64,000 nt of DNA from Cellvibrio sp. UBA7671 (GTDB lineage: Bacteria; Pseudomonadota; Gammaproteobacteria; Pseudomonadales; Cellvibrionaceae). The DNA lies in NCBI GenBank assembly GCA_002483145.1, contig DLHJ01000005.1:16290-80289 (forward strand). The letters run 5' to 3'. Shown here in pieces: positions 44,978-55,129 of the stretch. Position 1 is the first letter of the stretch; each line of letters opens with the position of its first letter. Made by a program: the position numbers and the translations under genes. Below the pieces are notes generated by a model, which saw nothing but the letters and a program-made list of their open reading frames with translations, ran no database searches and was not told the origin of the DNA.

Positions 44978-46375
44978 TTACTTGCGCACATTCGCCGCAA
45001 CGAACTGCTGTACCTTTGCCAGATCTTGTGGCAATACGGTGTAACGCTCTTCGCGCTCAAACAAATCCTGCATATGGTGTGGCAATACCGGATCTGTATC
45101 CTGCCCTGCTTTACGCACGGCTTCCGGAAATTTTGCCGGATGCGCAGTGGCGAGAATGACCATTGGAATATCCTGACGGCGGCGAGTTTTACGCGCAGCA
45201 TCAACACCGATTGCGGTATGCGGATCGAGCAGATATTCCGTGCGGTCAAACACCGAGCGAATCACATCAATCGTGACTTCATCGCTCACACCATGGCTGG
45301 TAAACAATTCGCGGGCGCGCGCCAAAGCAGATTCTTTCAGGGTCATGCTGCCGGATTTAAAATCTTCCATCAGCTGGCGAATCGCATTGCCGTCGCGGTC
45401 ATACAAATCAAACAACATACGCTCAAAATTGCTCGACACCATAATGTCCATACTCGGTGACAAGGTGTGTTGCAACTGGTTTTTGCTGTGATCATTACTG
45501 CTGATACAGCGATGCAAAATATCGTTGCTGTTAGTAGCAATCACTAATTGATCAATCGGCAAGCCCATTTGTTTGGCAAGATAACCTGCAAAAATATCAC
45601 CGAAGTTACCTGTGGGAACAGAGAAAGCAATTGGACGATGCGGTGCACCCAGTGCAAGACCGGCATAAAAGTAATACACGATTTGCGCCATGATACGCGC
45701 CCAGTTAATCGAGTTTACTGCAACCAACTGGCGGCCTTCCGGTAAGAAGGATTGATCACCGAAGCTGGCTTTCACCATATTCTGGCAATCATCGAAATTA
45801 CCTTCCAATGCAATATTAAATACATTCGGTGCAAGCACTGTGGTCATCTGGCGGCGCTGAACATTCGACACACGATTGTTCGGGTGCATAATAAAAATAT
45901 CGATGTTATCGCAGCGACGGCAACCTTCGATGGCAGCAGAGCCGGTATCACCAGAGGTTGCGCCCATCACAACGACTTTTTGGTTCCGTTTTTTCAACAA
46001 GTGATCAAGTAAGTGACCTAAAAATTGCAGTGCGAAATCTTTAAACGCGAGCGTCGGGCCCTGGAATAATTCCAGAATCCATTCGTTGTGGCCGGTTTGC
46101 ACCAACGGCGCAATCGCATCGTGACGGAAAGTCGCGTAGGCATCCGCAATAATTTTTTTGAAATCTTCATCGCTAATTGCGCCAGCGATAAAAGGTTTCA
46201 TCACATTAAACGCGAGCTCTTGATAAGACAATCCTGCCCAGGAGGCAATTTCTTCTTTAGTAAATTTCGGCAAGGTTTCGGGCACATACAAACCGCCATC
46301 GGGTGCGAGACCGGTGAGTACTACTTCTTCAAAACTGAGTGCAGGCGCTTGGCCGCGGGTGCTGATGTATTTCAC
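44978..46375 (-). CDS. thrC: Threonine synthase
   Basis: 465 residues. The N-terminal YISTRGQAPALSFEEVVLTGLAPDGGLYVP is characteristic; only YISTRGQAPALSFEEV is quoted here as the key part. The PLP lysine is Lys112 in GPTLAFKDFALQ. The cofactor loops GATSGDTGSAAI and SVPTGNFGDIFAGY are intact. It converts O-phosphohomoserine to threonine in the cytoplasm. It lies 19 bases downstream of hom, forming an operon. Confidence 0.96.
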   Translation of the reverse strand: MKYISTRGQAPALSFEEVVLTGLAPDGGLYVPETLPKFTKEEIASWAGLSYQELAFNVMKPFIAGAISDEDFKKIIADAYATFRHDAIAPLVQTGHNEWILELFQGPTLAFKDFALQFLGHLLDHLLKKRNQKVVVMGATSGDTGSAAIEGCRRCDNIDIFIMHPNNRVSNVQRRQMTTVLAPNVFNIALEGNFDDCQNMVKASFGDQSFLPEGRQLVAVNSINWARIMAQIVYYFYAGLALGAPHRPIAFSVPTGNFGDIFAGYLAKQMGLPIDQLVIATNSNDILHRCISSNDHSKNQLQHTLSPSMDIMVSSNFERMLFDLYDRDGNAIRQLMEDFKSGSMTLKESALARARELFTSHGVSDEVTIDVIRSVFDRTEYLLDPHTAIGVDAARKTRRRQDIPMVILATAHPAKFPEAVRKAGQDTDPVLPHHMQDLFEREERYTVLPQDLAKVQQFVAANVRK

Positions 46376-46394
46376 GATGCAAACCTTTAAAAAA

Positions 46395-47699
46395 TTATTT
46401 CAATGCTTCAACACGGATGCGCTGAACAGAACCGGTGATTGAATCCAGCGCTTCAATACTGCGAATGGCAGCGGTGAGTTTTTTGTCTTGCACTTGATTG
46501 GTCAACAAAATCAGCGGTACTGTTGATTCGCCATCTTTGGCTTCTTTTTGAATCATCGCTTCAATACTAATACCGGAATCACTCAGGATAGTGGCGATTT
46601 TTGACAGCACACCCGGCTTGTCTTGCGCAGACATCCGTAGATAGTTAGCCGTTTCCACATCTTCAATGGGCAGGATTGGCTGCGCAGAAACAAAATCTGC
46701 ACCGAAGCCTAAATAAGGAACACGATGCTCAGGTGATGCAGTCAGCGTACGCGCCACGTCAACGATATCGCCCACAATAGATGAACCCGTCGGTTCTGCA
46801 CCGGCGCCAGCGCCGTAATACATAGTTGCGCCTACAGCATCGCCTTTCACCAACACGGCGTTCATCACACCATCAACATTGGCGATCAAACGCTTCTCAG
46901 GGATCAAAGTTGGATGAACGCGCAGTTCGATACCTTTATCGGTGCGACGTGCGATGCCCAGGTTTTTGATGCGATAACCGAGCTCTTCTGCGTAAACCAC
47001 ATCTTCTGCAGCAATTTTGGTGATACCTTCGGTAAAAACTTTATCGAACTCCAGAGGGATGCCAAATGCGAGCGAGGCGAGAATCACCAACTTATGCGCT
47101 GCATCTATCCCCTCAACATCAAAAGTAGGATCAGCCTCTGCATAACCCAAGGCTTGGGCTTCAGCTAATACATCGGCAAAGGAGCGGCCCTTATCGCGCA
47201 TTTCAGTAAGAATAAAATTGCCGGTTCCATTGATAATACCGGCAAGCCATTCAATCTTGTTCGCTGCCAAACCTTCACGGATCGCCTTGATAATCGGGAT
47301 ACCACCAGCGACTGCAGCCTCAAATGCAACAGTGACACCCTTGGCTTTTGCCGCTGCAAAAATTTCATTGCCATGATGGGCAATTAGCGCCTTGTTAGCC
47401 GTAATAATGTGTTTGCCATTTTCAATGGCTTTGAGAATAAGGTCTTTCGCAACAGTAGTACCGCCCATCACCTCAACCAGAACATCCACGTTCGGATTGT
47501 TAGCAACATCGAACACATCGCGGGTTACGTTGTACCTTGAAGTATCGCAATTGGGGTTGTCACGACGCGCACCAATTTGCACGATGGAAATATTGCAACC
47601 GGCGCGGGCATCAATCAGCGCCTTATTGCGCGAAAGGATATTAACTGTACCGCTGCCCACGGTGCCCAGACCGCAGATACCTATTCTTACCGGATTCAA
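46395..47699 (-). CDS. hom: Homoserine dehydrogenase
   Basis: 434 residues. NAD(P) motif GICGLGTVGSGTVNIL at the N-terminus, GTGNFILTEM and AEADPTFDVEGIDAAHKL in the catalytic domain with the active Lys region, and a C-terminal ACT domain (RMSAQDKPGVLSKIATIL) that senses threonine. It reduces aspartate semialdehyde to homoserine. It is not fused to aspartokinase. It is followed by thrC. Confidence 0.96.
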   Translation of the reverse strand: MNPVRIGICGLGTVGSGTVNILSRNKALIDARAGCNISIVQIGARRDNPNCDTSRYNVTRDVFDVANNPNVDVLVEVMGGTTVAKDLILKAIENGKHIITANKALIAHHGNEIFAAAKAKGVTVAFEAAVAGGIPIIKAIREGLAANKIEWLAGIINGTGNFILTEMRDKGRSFADVLAEAQALGYAEADPTFDVEGIDAAHKLVILASLAFGIPLEFDKVFTEGITKIAAEDVVYAEELGYRIKNLGIARRTDKGIELRVHPTLIPEKRLIANVDGVMNAVLVKGDAVGATMYYGAGAGAEPTGSSIVGDIVDVARTLTASPEHRVPYLGFGADFVSAQPILPIEDVETANYLRMSAQDKPGVLSKIATILSDSGISIEAMIQKEAKDGESTVPLILLTNQVQDKKLTAAIRSIEALDSITGSVQRIRVEALK

Positions 47700-47742
47700 G
47701 GTGGATTCCTCGTCAAATTTAAGTGTGTTTTACGCCAATACT

Positions 47743-47776
47743 AAAAAAGACGGCCACCATACTCATGGTGGCCGTC
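47743..47776 (-). terminator. Terminator after dsbC
   Basis: A perfect 12-base-pair stem (GACGGCCACCAT/ATGGTGGCCGTC) with a four-base loop runs into TTTTTT on the minus strand. It lies about 68 bases after the dsbC stop and upstream of hom. Confidence 0.92.
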
Positions 47777-47844
47777 AGTGTCAATTGTGCTCTGGAATCA
47801 CCGCTGGATAAGTCAATCCATGTGAGCCGGTGCGCCCGGAAAGC

Positions 47845-48648
47845 TTATATTCCGAGAGTTTTTGCCAAATCTTCCGGCGGCAAATATCCTGGCATCAATT
47901 TGCCATCCGGCAGGAACAATGCCGGAGTGCCATTCACTCCTAATTGACCGCCCAACTGGAATTGGGCAGCAACCGGGTTATCGCAAGTCGCATTAGGCAC
48001 AGCTTGGTCAGACTTAAGCTTGGTCATGGCATCTTGCTTGTCTTTTGCGCACCAGGTAGAAATCAACTTATCAGCCGATGGACTGGGAATACCGGCGCGG
48101 GGATAAGCAAGGTAGCGAATCTCAATACCCAAATCGTTGTAGCCAGGCTTTTGTTGCCCACCTTCGTTATAGGTGTGCATTTGGCTGTGCAATTTACGGC
48201 AATAACCGCAATCGATATCGGTGAAGACATAAACAACAGCCTTAGCCTTCCCCTTTGGCTTGAAGTTAATGCTGTTTTTACTGTCGAGGCTAGCCAGCGC
48301 CTTTTTGCGCTCCTCAATAACGTAAGGGTCTTCGATCTTGGCGAAGCCAGTGCTATCGATACCAAAAATTTCGCCGGCAATAAATTTATCGCCTTCCGGG
48401 GTTACATACAGAACTGGGCCGCCGGGAACCTGAACCTGATAAAGACCTTTGATCATGGAAGGGCGTGGCTGGCCAAAATTAATGTCCGGGCGTGCCTTGT
48501 GCAAATTTTCCAAAATCGTTTCTTCTACGGTTTTACGCTTGAGCAATTCACCTTGCGCCGCAGCATAGGGAGCAGCCATGAAGGCAGTCAAAGAGAAGCC
48601 CGCTGCAGCCATAAAGCCAAGCGTTTTTAATGTTTTTATCATAGTCAT
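47845..48648 (-). CDS. dsbC: Periplasmic disulfide isomerase DsbC
   Basis: 267 residues. Signal peptide (LGFMAAAGFSLTAFMAAPYAAAQG). An N-terminal dimerisation domain is followed by a thioredoxin-fold domain with the active site Cys147-Gly-Tyr-Cys150 in TDIDCGYCRKLH. A cis-proline loop is NGTPALFLPDG. It reshuffles wrong disulfides in the periplasm, which suits a secretor of many enzymes. It lies between xerD and hom as in pseudomonads. Confidence 0.94.
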   Translation of the reverse strand: MTMIKTLKTLGFMAAAGFSLTAFMAAPYAAAQGELLKRKTVEETILENLHKARPDINFGQPRPSMIKGLYQVQVPGGPVLYVTPEGDKFIAGEIFGIDSTGFAKIEDPYVIEERKKALASLDSKNSINFKPKGKAKAVVYVFTDIDCGYCRKLHSQMHTYNEGGQQKPGYNDLGIEIRYLAYPRAGIPSPSADKLISTWCAKDKQDAMTKLKSDQAVPNATCDNPVAAQFQLGGQLGVNGTPALFLPDGKLMPGYLPPEDLAKTLGI

Positions 48649-48712
48649 ATCTCTTACAGGTTTATAAATTGTTGGTCGTTTTAGTTGGTAACTATTTCGT
48701 GGGTTATCACTG

Positions 48713-49639
48713 CTAGCCGCGCGGATGATGCTGTGCGTGCTGTTGTTTCATCCGCAGCTTGGCCACGTGGGTATAAATTTGCGTCGTCGATAAATCGCTG
48801 TGTCCGAGCAGCAACTGTACCACACGTAAATCAGCACCGTGATTCAATAAATGGGTCGCAAACGCGTGGCGCAATGTATGCGGCGACAACTCTTTTTTGA
48901 TCCCCGCCACCATCGCCCAGTGCTTGATCCGATACCAGAATGTCTGGCGGGTCATAGGTTGGGCACGTGCACTCGGAAATACTACTTCATCCGGCATATT
49001 ATTCAGCAACACAGGTCGCGCTTCACGCAAATAACGCACTAACCATACTGCAGCCTCTTCCCCCATTGGGATCAAACGCTCCTTACTGCCCTTGCCCATC
49101 ACCCGTACCACATTCTGACGCAGGTTAATTTGCGGCATAGTCAATTCAACCAATTCAGTGACGCGCAAGCCGCAGGCATAAAGCACTTCCAGCATGGTGC
49201 GATCGCGCAAACCTATAGGATCAGACAAATCAGGTGCCGCAAGCAGGGCTTCGACATCAGTTTCGCTTAAAGATTTCGGTAACGGACGAGATAATTTTGG
49301 ATTATCGACCAGGGCAACCGGATTTTCACTGATACGGTTCTCGCGTAGGAGGTAGCGATAAAATCCCCGCACACACGAGAGAAAGCGTGCCGATGTGCGG
49401 CTCGATAGCTTTTTCTGCAGACGCACATTCAAATATTCCTGTATTAGCGCTAAATCAGCACTTATCAACTGCTGCCCCTGTTGATTTAACCAGAGAGCAA
49501 ACTGTGCGAGATCACGCCTGTAGGACTCCTGGGTATTGTCGCTCAAGCCTTTCTCCATCCAGATGGCATCCAGATATTCAGCAATCAGCTGCATATCTGC
49601 AGGGACCGGCGTTAACTCCAACAGCTTGGTAACAACCAT
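48713..49639 (-). CDS. xerD: Site-specific tyrosine recombinase XerD
   Basis: 308 residues from the ATG at 49639; the open frame extends 75 codons further through the rplS terminator but that part is not conserved. The N-terminal SAM-like domain (LIAEYLDAIWMEKGLSDNT) is followed by the catalytic domain with Arg159, Lys183, His254, Arg257, His280 and nucleophile Tyr289. With XerC it resolves chromosome dimers at dif. It is a housekeeping gene here, not an island integrase. Confidence 0.95.
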   Translation of the reverse strand: MVVTKLLELTPVPADMQLIAEYLDAIWMEKGLSDNTQESYRRDLAQFALWLNQQGQQLISADLALIQEYLNVRLQKKLSSRTSARFLSCVRGFYRYLLRENRISENPVALVDNPKLSRPLPKSLSETDVEALLAAPDLSDPIGLRDRTMLEVLYACGLRVTELVELTMPQINLRQNVVRVMGKGSKERLIPMGEEAAVWLVRYLREARPVLLNNMPDEVVFPSARAQPMTRQTFWYRIKHWAMVAGIKKELSPHTLRHAFATHLLNHGADLRVVQLLLGHSDLSTTQIYTHVAKLRMKQQHAQHHPRG

Positions 49640-49719
49640 AATTCCAACCTGAAATAAAAAAACCGACTGTAGCGACTCCACCCCGGCAAGGCAATCAGAA
49701 AGCAGAGGCGTATAAAAGC

Positions 49720-49753
49720 AAAAAGCCGAAGCGGTTTCCCACTTCGGCTTTTT
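49720..49753. terminator. Terminator of the rpsP-rimM-trmD-rplS operon
   Basis: AAAAAGCCGAAG pairs with CTTCGGCTTTTT, with T-runs on both strands; the minus-strand use lies about 29 bases after the rplS stop. Confidence 0.9.
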
Positions 49754-49781
49754 GTAAATCGATACGGATATCGACTTAATC

Positions 49782-50132
49782 TTATACCAGCTTCTCTTTA
49801 ATACGAGCAGCCTTACCAGTAAGGTCACGCAGGTAGTAAAGTTTGGCTTGACGCACATCACCACGACGCTTCAGGGTTACGCTGTCGATCATCGGGCTGT
49901 GAGTTTGGAAAGTACGCTCTACGCCTACACCGTGAGAAATTTTACGCACAGTGAATGCAGAGTTAAGACCACGATTACGGATGGCAATTACAACACCTTC
50001 GTAAGCCTGTACACGCTCGCGATCACCTTCTTTTACTTTCACGTTTACAACAACAGTGTCGCCTGGTGAAAATTCGGTGAGGTTTGCTTTCAGTTGTTCG
50101 TTTTCCAACGCCTGAATAATTGGGTTGCTCAT
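49782..50132 (-). CDS. rplS: 50S ribosomal protein L19
   Basis: 116 residues. Typical L19 segments: [22 protein letters not shown], quoted as [16 protein letters not shown], and [21 protein letters not shown], with [17 protein letters not shown] at the end. It lies at the 30S-50S interface. Last gene of the rpsP operon, 10 bases after trmD. Confidence 0.98.
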   Translation of the reverse strand: MSNPIIQALENEQLKANLTEFSPGDTVVVNVKVKEGDRERVQAYEGVVIAIRNRGLNSAFTVRKISHGVGVERTFQTHSPMIDSVTLKRRGDVRQAKLYYLRDLTGKAARIKEKLV

Positions 50133-50142
50133 TGATATTCTC

Positions 50143-50916
50143 CTAAGAGTCTATAGCTTCACAGCTAGAGTTTGTCGTATCAAGGTCACGACGATATTCC
50201 GTCAACAGCTTTTGCTGCTCCTCGGTTAAATTTATTGCGTGCAATAAATCAGGCCTTCTCAGCCACGTTCGCCCTAACGCTTGTTTCAAGCGCCAGCGCC
50301 GAATCAGTTCGTGATTACCGGATACCAATACCTCCGGCACACGCATTCCTTCAAATTCTTCCGGACGGGTGTAATGAGGACAATCCAATAAACCATCCGT
50401 AAATGAATCCTGCTCTGCCGAAAGCGCATGCCCAAGGGCACCCGGAATCAGCCGTGTTACTGCGTCAATCAGCACCATTGCTGGCAACTCACCGCCACTT
50501 AACACGTAATCACCGATGGACCATTCCTCATCGATAACAGTTTGTATCAATCGCTCGTCGATACCTTCGTAACGACCCGCCACCAACACCATATTGCTGT
50601 AGCTCGCCAACTCAACAACACCAGATTGATCCAGCGTGCGCCCTTGGGGTGAAAGATAGATAACTTTTGCATCATCACCCGCCCAGGTTTTTGCGGCAGC
50701 TATAGCATCGCGCAGTGGCTGTACCATCATCACCATTCCGGGACCACCGCCAAATGGCCGGTCATCTACCGTTGAATGACGATCATAGGCAAAATTCCGT
50801 GGAGTTACTGTTTTTAACTCCACCAAACCTTGCTTGATCGCGCGGCTGGTTATCCCAAAACCGGCAATCGCGTTAAACATGTCAGGAAAAATGGAAACAA
50901 CCGCAATTTTAAGCAA
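50143..50916 (-). CDS. trmD: tRNA (guanine-N1)-methyltransferase
   Basis: 257 residues. Family motifs: [29 protein letters not shown], the trefoil-knot SAM site [16 protein letters not shown] and [15 protein letters not shown]. It methylates G37 next to the anticodon, which prevents frameshifting. Third gene of the rpsP operon. Confidence 0.97.
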   Translation of the reverse strand: MLKIAVVSIFPDMFNAIAGFGITSRAIKQGLVELKTVTPRNFAYDRHSTVDDRPFGGGPGMVMMVQPLRDAIAAAKTWAGDDAKVIYLSPQGRTLDQSGVVELASYSNMVLVAGRYEGIDERLIQTVIDEEWSIGDYVLSGGELPAMVLIDAVTRLIPGALGHALSAEQDSFTDGLLDCPHYTRPEEFEGMRVPEVLVSGNHELIRRWRLKQALGRTWLRRPDLLHAINLTEEQQKLLTEYRRDLDTTNSSCEAIDS

Positions 50917-50974
50917 TTGACGATTACCCCTCTCGCCTCACAGCGTTTACGCCAAAAAATTGAGTTTTAAAAAA

Positions 50975-51511
50975 CTAAAACTCGGGATCCCAATCGACCA
51001 GCATTTCGCCAGCATCAAGATCAACAGCCAACACAAACTGCTCGGGCACATAGGGTATCAAGCGTTCACGCTGGTCAATACTCTGTGCATCTGCAGCGAC
51101 AACCAACACATCATTTGCGCCGGTTTCCATTAATTTGGAAATCACTCCAAGACGCTGACGCCCACCACCAAATTGAGTGAACACCGCCAAGCCCTCAAGC
51201 TGGCTCCAGTAGTATTCGCCATCATCCAATTCCGGCAGGAGTTCGCGCTCTACAGCAATATCAGCAGCAGTGTATTGAGCAGCCAAATCGCGGTCATCAA
51301 CTCCGATGATGTGTGCAACAAAAGCATCGCCGTGGGGACGAGCTTCGTCTATCTCAATTTGCTTGACACCATGTTTAGTTTTTAAAAACCAGGGATGGTA
51401 CTCAAACAAATTTTCTTGCGGCTCGGTGTAAGAGTGGACTTTCACCCAACCCTTTACACCATAAACAGCGGTAATTCGCCCGACATTAACTAAATTGGAT
51501 TCCGCAGACAT
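50975..51511 (-). CDS. rimM: Ribosome maturation factor RimM
   Basis: 178 residues with the N-terminal RimM barrel (VNVGRITAVYGVKGWVKVHSYT, key part GRITAVYGVKGWVKV) and the C-terminal PRC barrel (YYWSQLEGLAVF, LIPYVPEQFVLAVDL). It binds S19 and helps assemble the 30S head. Located between rpsP and trmD as usual. Confidence 0.97.
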   Translation of the reverse strand: MSAESNLVNVGRITAVYGVKGWVKVHSYTEPQENLFEYHPWFLKTKHGVKQIEIDEARPHGDAFVAHIIGVDDRDLAAQYTAADIAVERELLPELDDGEYYWSQLEGLAVFTQFGGGRQRLGVISKLMETGANDVLVVAADAQSIDQRERLIPYVPEQFVLAVDLDAGEMLVDWDPEF

Positions 51512-51539
51512 CAGGCGCCTTTACTGTTTTCGCAGACAA

Positions 51540-51788
51540 TTAAGCTGCTTTTTTGCTTTCTTTAACCAGTTGCTCAACGCGCTCAGACAACTGTGCACCT
51601 TGGCCAACCCAGTGTTGCAGACGGTCAGCATCAACACGCAGACGCTCTTCTTGACCACGAGCAACTGGATTGAAGAAACCGATACGCTCGATGAAGCGGC
51701 CATTACGCGCGCTGCGGCTGTTGGTTACGGTCAGATGATAGAACGGGCGCTTTTTAGAGCCACCACGTGACAGACGAATAGTTACCAT
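51540..51788 (-). CDS. rpsP: 30S ribosomal protein S16
   Basis: 82 residues beginning [18 protein letters not shown], the S16 signature, with [12 protein letters not shown] next. First gene of the rpsP-rimM-trmD-rplS operon, 28 bases before rimM. Upstream (51789-52002) there is a perfect eight-base-pair dyad, ATTGGCCT/AGGCCAAT (51917-51938), of unknown role. Confidence 0.98.
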   Translation of the reverse strand: MVTIRLSRGGSKKRPFYHLTVTNSRSARNGRFIERIGFFNPVARGQEERLRVDADRLQHWVGQGAQLSERVEQLVKESKKAA

Positions 51789-51957
51789 TGAGGTCTTCTT
51801 CCTGTATTTACTTATGGGGGAAAGACAAGCCTTCCCGGTTAAAATCGACTTTCAAGTTTAAAAAATCGTTAGTCGCACAATAAGCTGTGCGAAAGGCGCG
51901 GCATTTTAAGGGAAAGATTGGCCTTTGTATAGGCCAATGACTCATTAAGCGGGATAA

Positions 51958-51984
51958 CCTCACCCCCGTACCTATGGGGTGAGG
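51958..51984 (-). terminator. Hairpin after fabY
   Basis: A perfect nine-base-pair stem CCTCACCCC/GGGGTGAGG lies 18 bases past the fabY stop. The T-run is weak on the minus strand (TTATCC) and stronger on the other strand (TTTTTT), where no gene ends. Confidence 0.5.
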
Positions 51985-52002
51985 CATTTTTTACCACAAT
52001 AT

Positions 52003-53910
52003 CTAGTCACACATGTCCGCAAAACGATTGGTAAAGGTGAGGTCTATCGCCTGCGCAAACCCCGGCAAACTCAGATGCTCCCGATCCACTTTGATCAGGG
52101 CCTCATCAATCAAGCCTTCACCAAAATGGTAAATGGTGGCGAAATTACCCTGCAACGCAGCGAGATCATAGGTAGATGCAGCCGTGCGTACTTGTTCACG
52201 TTTATCTTTGTATCGAGCAAATATCGCATCACCATAGCGGCGCGCCAACATGGATTCCACCACATGGGGAGCAAAAATACTGGCAGTCGCATTGTTTCCA
52301 CCAAAGCCTTTGGAATTGAGGAAGGCAACATCCAGCGGTTGCTTGCATAGCTCATCTTTTGTAGATATCTGCAGGCGATCAGCAAACACATCATCTGCAA
52401 CCTTACTGATGGTTTTAATCCCGGGAATAAGGCCGTATTTAAAAATACCCAGGCTTGCGATTAACTGCTCACCACTTGCGGCCGATAACGAATGCCCTAC
52501 ATAGGCTTTTACCGCCGATACGGGCCAACCACTGATATTAAATACCTGCGCAATCTGGTCAAAAATTTGCGATTCAGTCACCCGGTTTTGCGGGGTGCTG
52601 GAACCGTGCGCCTGTATCATTGAGCGCTGCTGAATCGACTCATCACCCAGAATGGCGCGCGCCGATGCAACCGCTTTCGCCATAGTGATGTAATTGCCAG
52701 GGCCAGGAGCGGAGATAGACTTTTTAAATCCATCAGCATTGATAAACACATCCCCCACCGCACCGTGCACATCTGCACCCAATTCGATCGCTAAAGCATC
52801 ATCCATAAGGACAACATACTGACTGGCCTCCGCCATGGTAAAACCAGCATTCTCACCAAAAGGACGGCTGGTACGCCGAGGATCAGCCTCATCCGTGCCA
52901 TCCAGCTTTTTTAGCTTCTCTTCGCTTGCAAGCGCGCCCATAGTTGCATAGCCATCGATAATTTCCGGCACTATCGGTGCCTCTGCGCAACCGACAACTG
53001 CCACACGGCATTTACCGGTGGCGATATCATCTGCCGCCGCCTGCAAGTTATAGAGAAATGACGCACATGCACCGGTAATCGCCCCTGTCTGGCCAACACT
53101 TCCGAGTATGTACGCATTAACAAAATCCGCAGGCATAGTATTCAAGCCCAACGGACACTGTTTGGCGCTAACACGACCACCTTTCAAACGCGACTGCAAA
53201 AGACCACCAAAGCCATTTTCATCCATCTGGCTCATCACGTTACTAGCATAAACACCGATTTGATCCGGCTTTACTGAGTTCATTACTACCTGCCACTCCA
53301 ACCCGGTGGACTGAATAGCATCGGAAGCACCAATGACCGCCAACTGCAAAGCACGCGGATGATAGTGAGAGTTGTAAAGTGCGCCTGGATTAAAACCACG
53401 CGGCAGCTGTCCGGCCGATTTTACTGGCAAGTCGCGATAGCTATCGAACTTGACCTCAAGACCCGACGAGGCGGTCACGCGGACACGATCATCATCAATA
53501 GCCTCCACTTGCCAATTTACAGGGACAGGTTCGGGTAAATCGCGCTTGCGCATTTCCACGACCAAGGGCGATTCACCTGCACCAAGCGTCGCCGATTTCT
53601 GCCAGTGGGCAGCATCGACATCGAAAAACGTTTTATCAATACGACGTATCAAAGTGCCATCCAATACTTGCGCGCCAAAACGGTTTTCGATGCCCGCCAG
53701 ATCAAGGGCCTTACCTTCGGTATCGCGGTAGGCATCGTCCACAAAACTGACCAATCCCATCATGACGGCCAACCCGGCGATAGTCTCCTGGCGATCCTTT
53801 GGCTGCAGGCTCTCAATCACCATACGGCGATAGGCATGATGGCCAGAGCTGCGGCCAGCCGCATTAAACCCACCAAAACCCACAATCACGGGTAAACGCG
53901 CAAAAGACAT
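52003..53910 (-). CDS. fabY: Beta-ketoacyl synthase, FabY type
   Basis: 635 residues, much longer than FabB/FabF (about 410) but the length of Pseudomonas FabY. The N-terminus FARLPVIVGFGGFNAAGRSS matches that protein. Thiolase-fold active-site residues are Cys282 (TGACASFLYN), a His in IQAHGSSTPQN and a His in AYVGHSLSAASG. FabY starts fatty acid synthesis by condensing acetyl-CoA with malonyl-ACP in place of FabH. The call rests on length and motifs; no acyl-carrier gene is nearby. Confidence 0.85.
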   Translation of the reverse strand: MSFARLPVIVGFGGFNAAGRSSGHHAYRRMVIESLQPKDRQETIAGLAVMMGLVSFVDDAYRDTEGKALDLAGIENRFGAQVLDGTLIRRIDKTFFDVDAAHWQKSATLGAGESPLVVEMRKRDLPEPVPVNWQVEAIDDDRVRVTASSGLEVKFDSYRDLPVKSAGQLPRGFNPGALYNSHYHPRALQLAVIGASDAIQSTGLEWQVVMNSVKPDQIGVYASNVMSQMDENGFGGLLQSRLKGGRVSAKQCPLGLNTMPADFVNAYILGSVGQTGAITGACASFLYNLQAAADDIATGKCRVAVVGCAEAPIVPEIIDGYATMGALASEEKLKKLDGTDEADPRRTSRPFGENAGFTMAEASQYVVLMDDALAIELGADVHGAVGDVFINADGFKKSISAPGPGNYITMAKAVASARAILGDESIQQRSMIQAHGSSTPQNRVTESQIFDQIAQVFNISGWPVSAVKAYVGHSLSAASGEQLIASLGIFKYGLIPGIKTISKVADDVFADRLQISTKDELCKQPLDVAFLNSKGFGGNNATASIFAPHVVESMLARRYGDAIFARYKDKREQVRTAASTYDLAALQGNFATIYHFGEGLIDEALIKVDREHLSLPGFAQAIDLTFTNRFADMCD

Positions 53911-54046
53911 ACCTCACTCCCACTATCGTAAAGACGACAAAATTTACGGAAGTTTAGGAGCATTCACCCTGCCTGTCGTTGTTGATTTGGTCATTCTTAA
54001 TGGTAAATTAGCCACAAAACCTCAATCTGGTCAAAGCGATCAACCA

Positions 54047-55051
54047 ATGAGCAAAAACCCTCCAATCCGCATTCACTTCCTGCTCTGTGAACGCATGCTC
54101 GCCACCAGTAGCACCCTGCCTATGGAAATGCTGCTTGCCGCCGAAAGCGCAGTGCGCAGCATGCTGCCCAGCGACCAACAGCGCCCCCTGGATATCAAAA
54201 CCATAAGCCTAAGCAGCACTCCCATCGCTACCCGAACCGGACTGCTGTGGCAGCCAGACCTCACTATTGCCAGCAAACCGGCCAGCGATTTGATTTACAT
54301 CCCTGGTTTATGGCGCAATCCCCGCCCGGTTGTACAGCAACATCGCACAACACTGGAATGGTTGCGCGAGCAGTATCAAAACGGCGCCATTATCAGTGCC
54401 GTTGGAACTGGGGTTTGTTTTCTGGCAGAAGCAGGATTGCTGGATGGCAAAGCGGCAACAACTCACTGGCATTACTTCGACCAGTTTCAAAAAGACTACG
54501 CTGCCGTACATCTTAAGCGGCAATATTTCATTACCCAAGCGGGCAACCTGTATTGCGCCGCGAGCGTCAATTCACTCGCCGATTTAACCGTGCACTTTAT
54601 CCAGCGTTTTTTTGGCAAAACGATTGCAAACCACGTGGAGCGACACTTCTCTCACGAGATTCGCCAGGCATATGAAACAAGTGGATTTTTCGAGGCGCAA
54701 GAAAATCGGCATCCAGATGAAGACATAACCCAGATACAAATTTGGCTGCAGGATAATTACCAGCGCGATATTTTGTTCCCTCAAGTTGCTGCTCGATTCA
54801 GCATGAGCGTGCGCACACTCAATCGCCGCTTCAAAAATGCATTGGGGCAAACACCACTGGATTACTTACAGGAAATTCGCATCAACATTGCAAAAGATTT
54901 ATTAAAAACCAGCAACTTATCAATCAGCGAAATCGCCGACAAAGTCGGCTATCAAGACACAGGTTATTTTACTGCACTGTTTAAGAGAACATTAGCCACA
55001 ACACCGAATGCTTATCGCGATACTGTGCGCGCAAAATTATTCAGTACGTAA
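54047..55051 (+). CDS. GlxA-family (DJ-1/PfpI plus AraC) transcriptional regulator
   Basis: 334 residues from the ATG at 54047. N-terminal DJ-1/PfpI-like domain: LIYIPGLW, then GTGVCFLAEAGLLDGKAATTHW with the nucleophile-elbow Cys, here quoted as GTGVCFLAEAGLLDGKA. C-terminal AraC HTH: FSMSVRTLNRRFKNALGQTP and ISEIADKVGYQDTGYFTALF. Family members activate amino-acid-derivative, amine or carnitine catabolism. Divergent from fabY; whether it controls that gene is unknown. Confidence 0.88.
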   Translation: MSKNPPIRIHFLLCERMLATSSTLPMEMLLAAESAVRSMLPSDQQRPLDIKTISLSSTPIATRTGLLWQPDLTIASKPASDLIYIPGLWRNPRPVVQQHRTTLEWLREQYQNGAIISAVGTGVCFLAEAGLLDGKAATTHWHYFDQFQKDYAAVHLKRQYFITQAGNLYCAASVNSLADLTVHFIQRFFGKTIANHVERHFSHEIRQAYETSGFFEAQENRHPDEDITQIQIWLQDNYQRDILFPQVAARFSMSVRTLNRRFKNALGQTPLDYLQEIRINIAKDLLKTSNLSISEIADKVGYQDTGYFTALFKRTLATTPNAYRDTVRAKLFST

Positions 55052-55073
55052 ATGTTTCAGAAGAAAAATAAAA

Positions 55074-55106
55074 AATAACCCCGATACGGGTGGTATCGGG
55101 GTTATT
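55074..55106 (-). terminator. Terminator after ibpA
   Basis: A perfect 14-base-pair stem (AATAACCCCGATAC/GTATCGGGGTTATT) with a five-base loop, then TTTTATTTTTC on the minus strand. It lies between the convergent GlxA-type regulator and ibpA. Confidence 0.92.
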
Positions 55107-55129
55107 GTCAGAGACTAGACCTGTTAGCA

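Noticed and set aside
48713..49639. Tyrosine recombinase as a sign of an integrated element
   Set aside because: Length, catalytic set and neighbours (dsbC, hom) identify it as XerD; no phage or plasmid genes nearby.
49640..49864. Longer XerD N-terminus
   Set aside because: The extension reads through the rplS terminator and has no XerD similarity.
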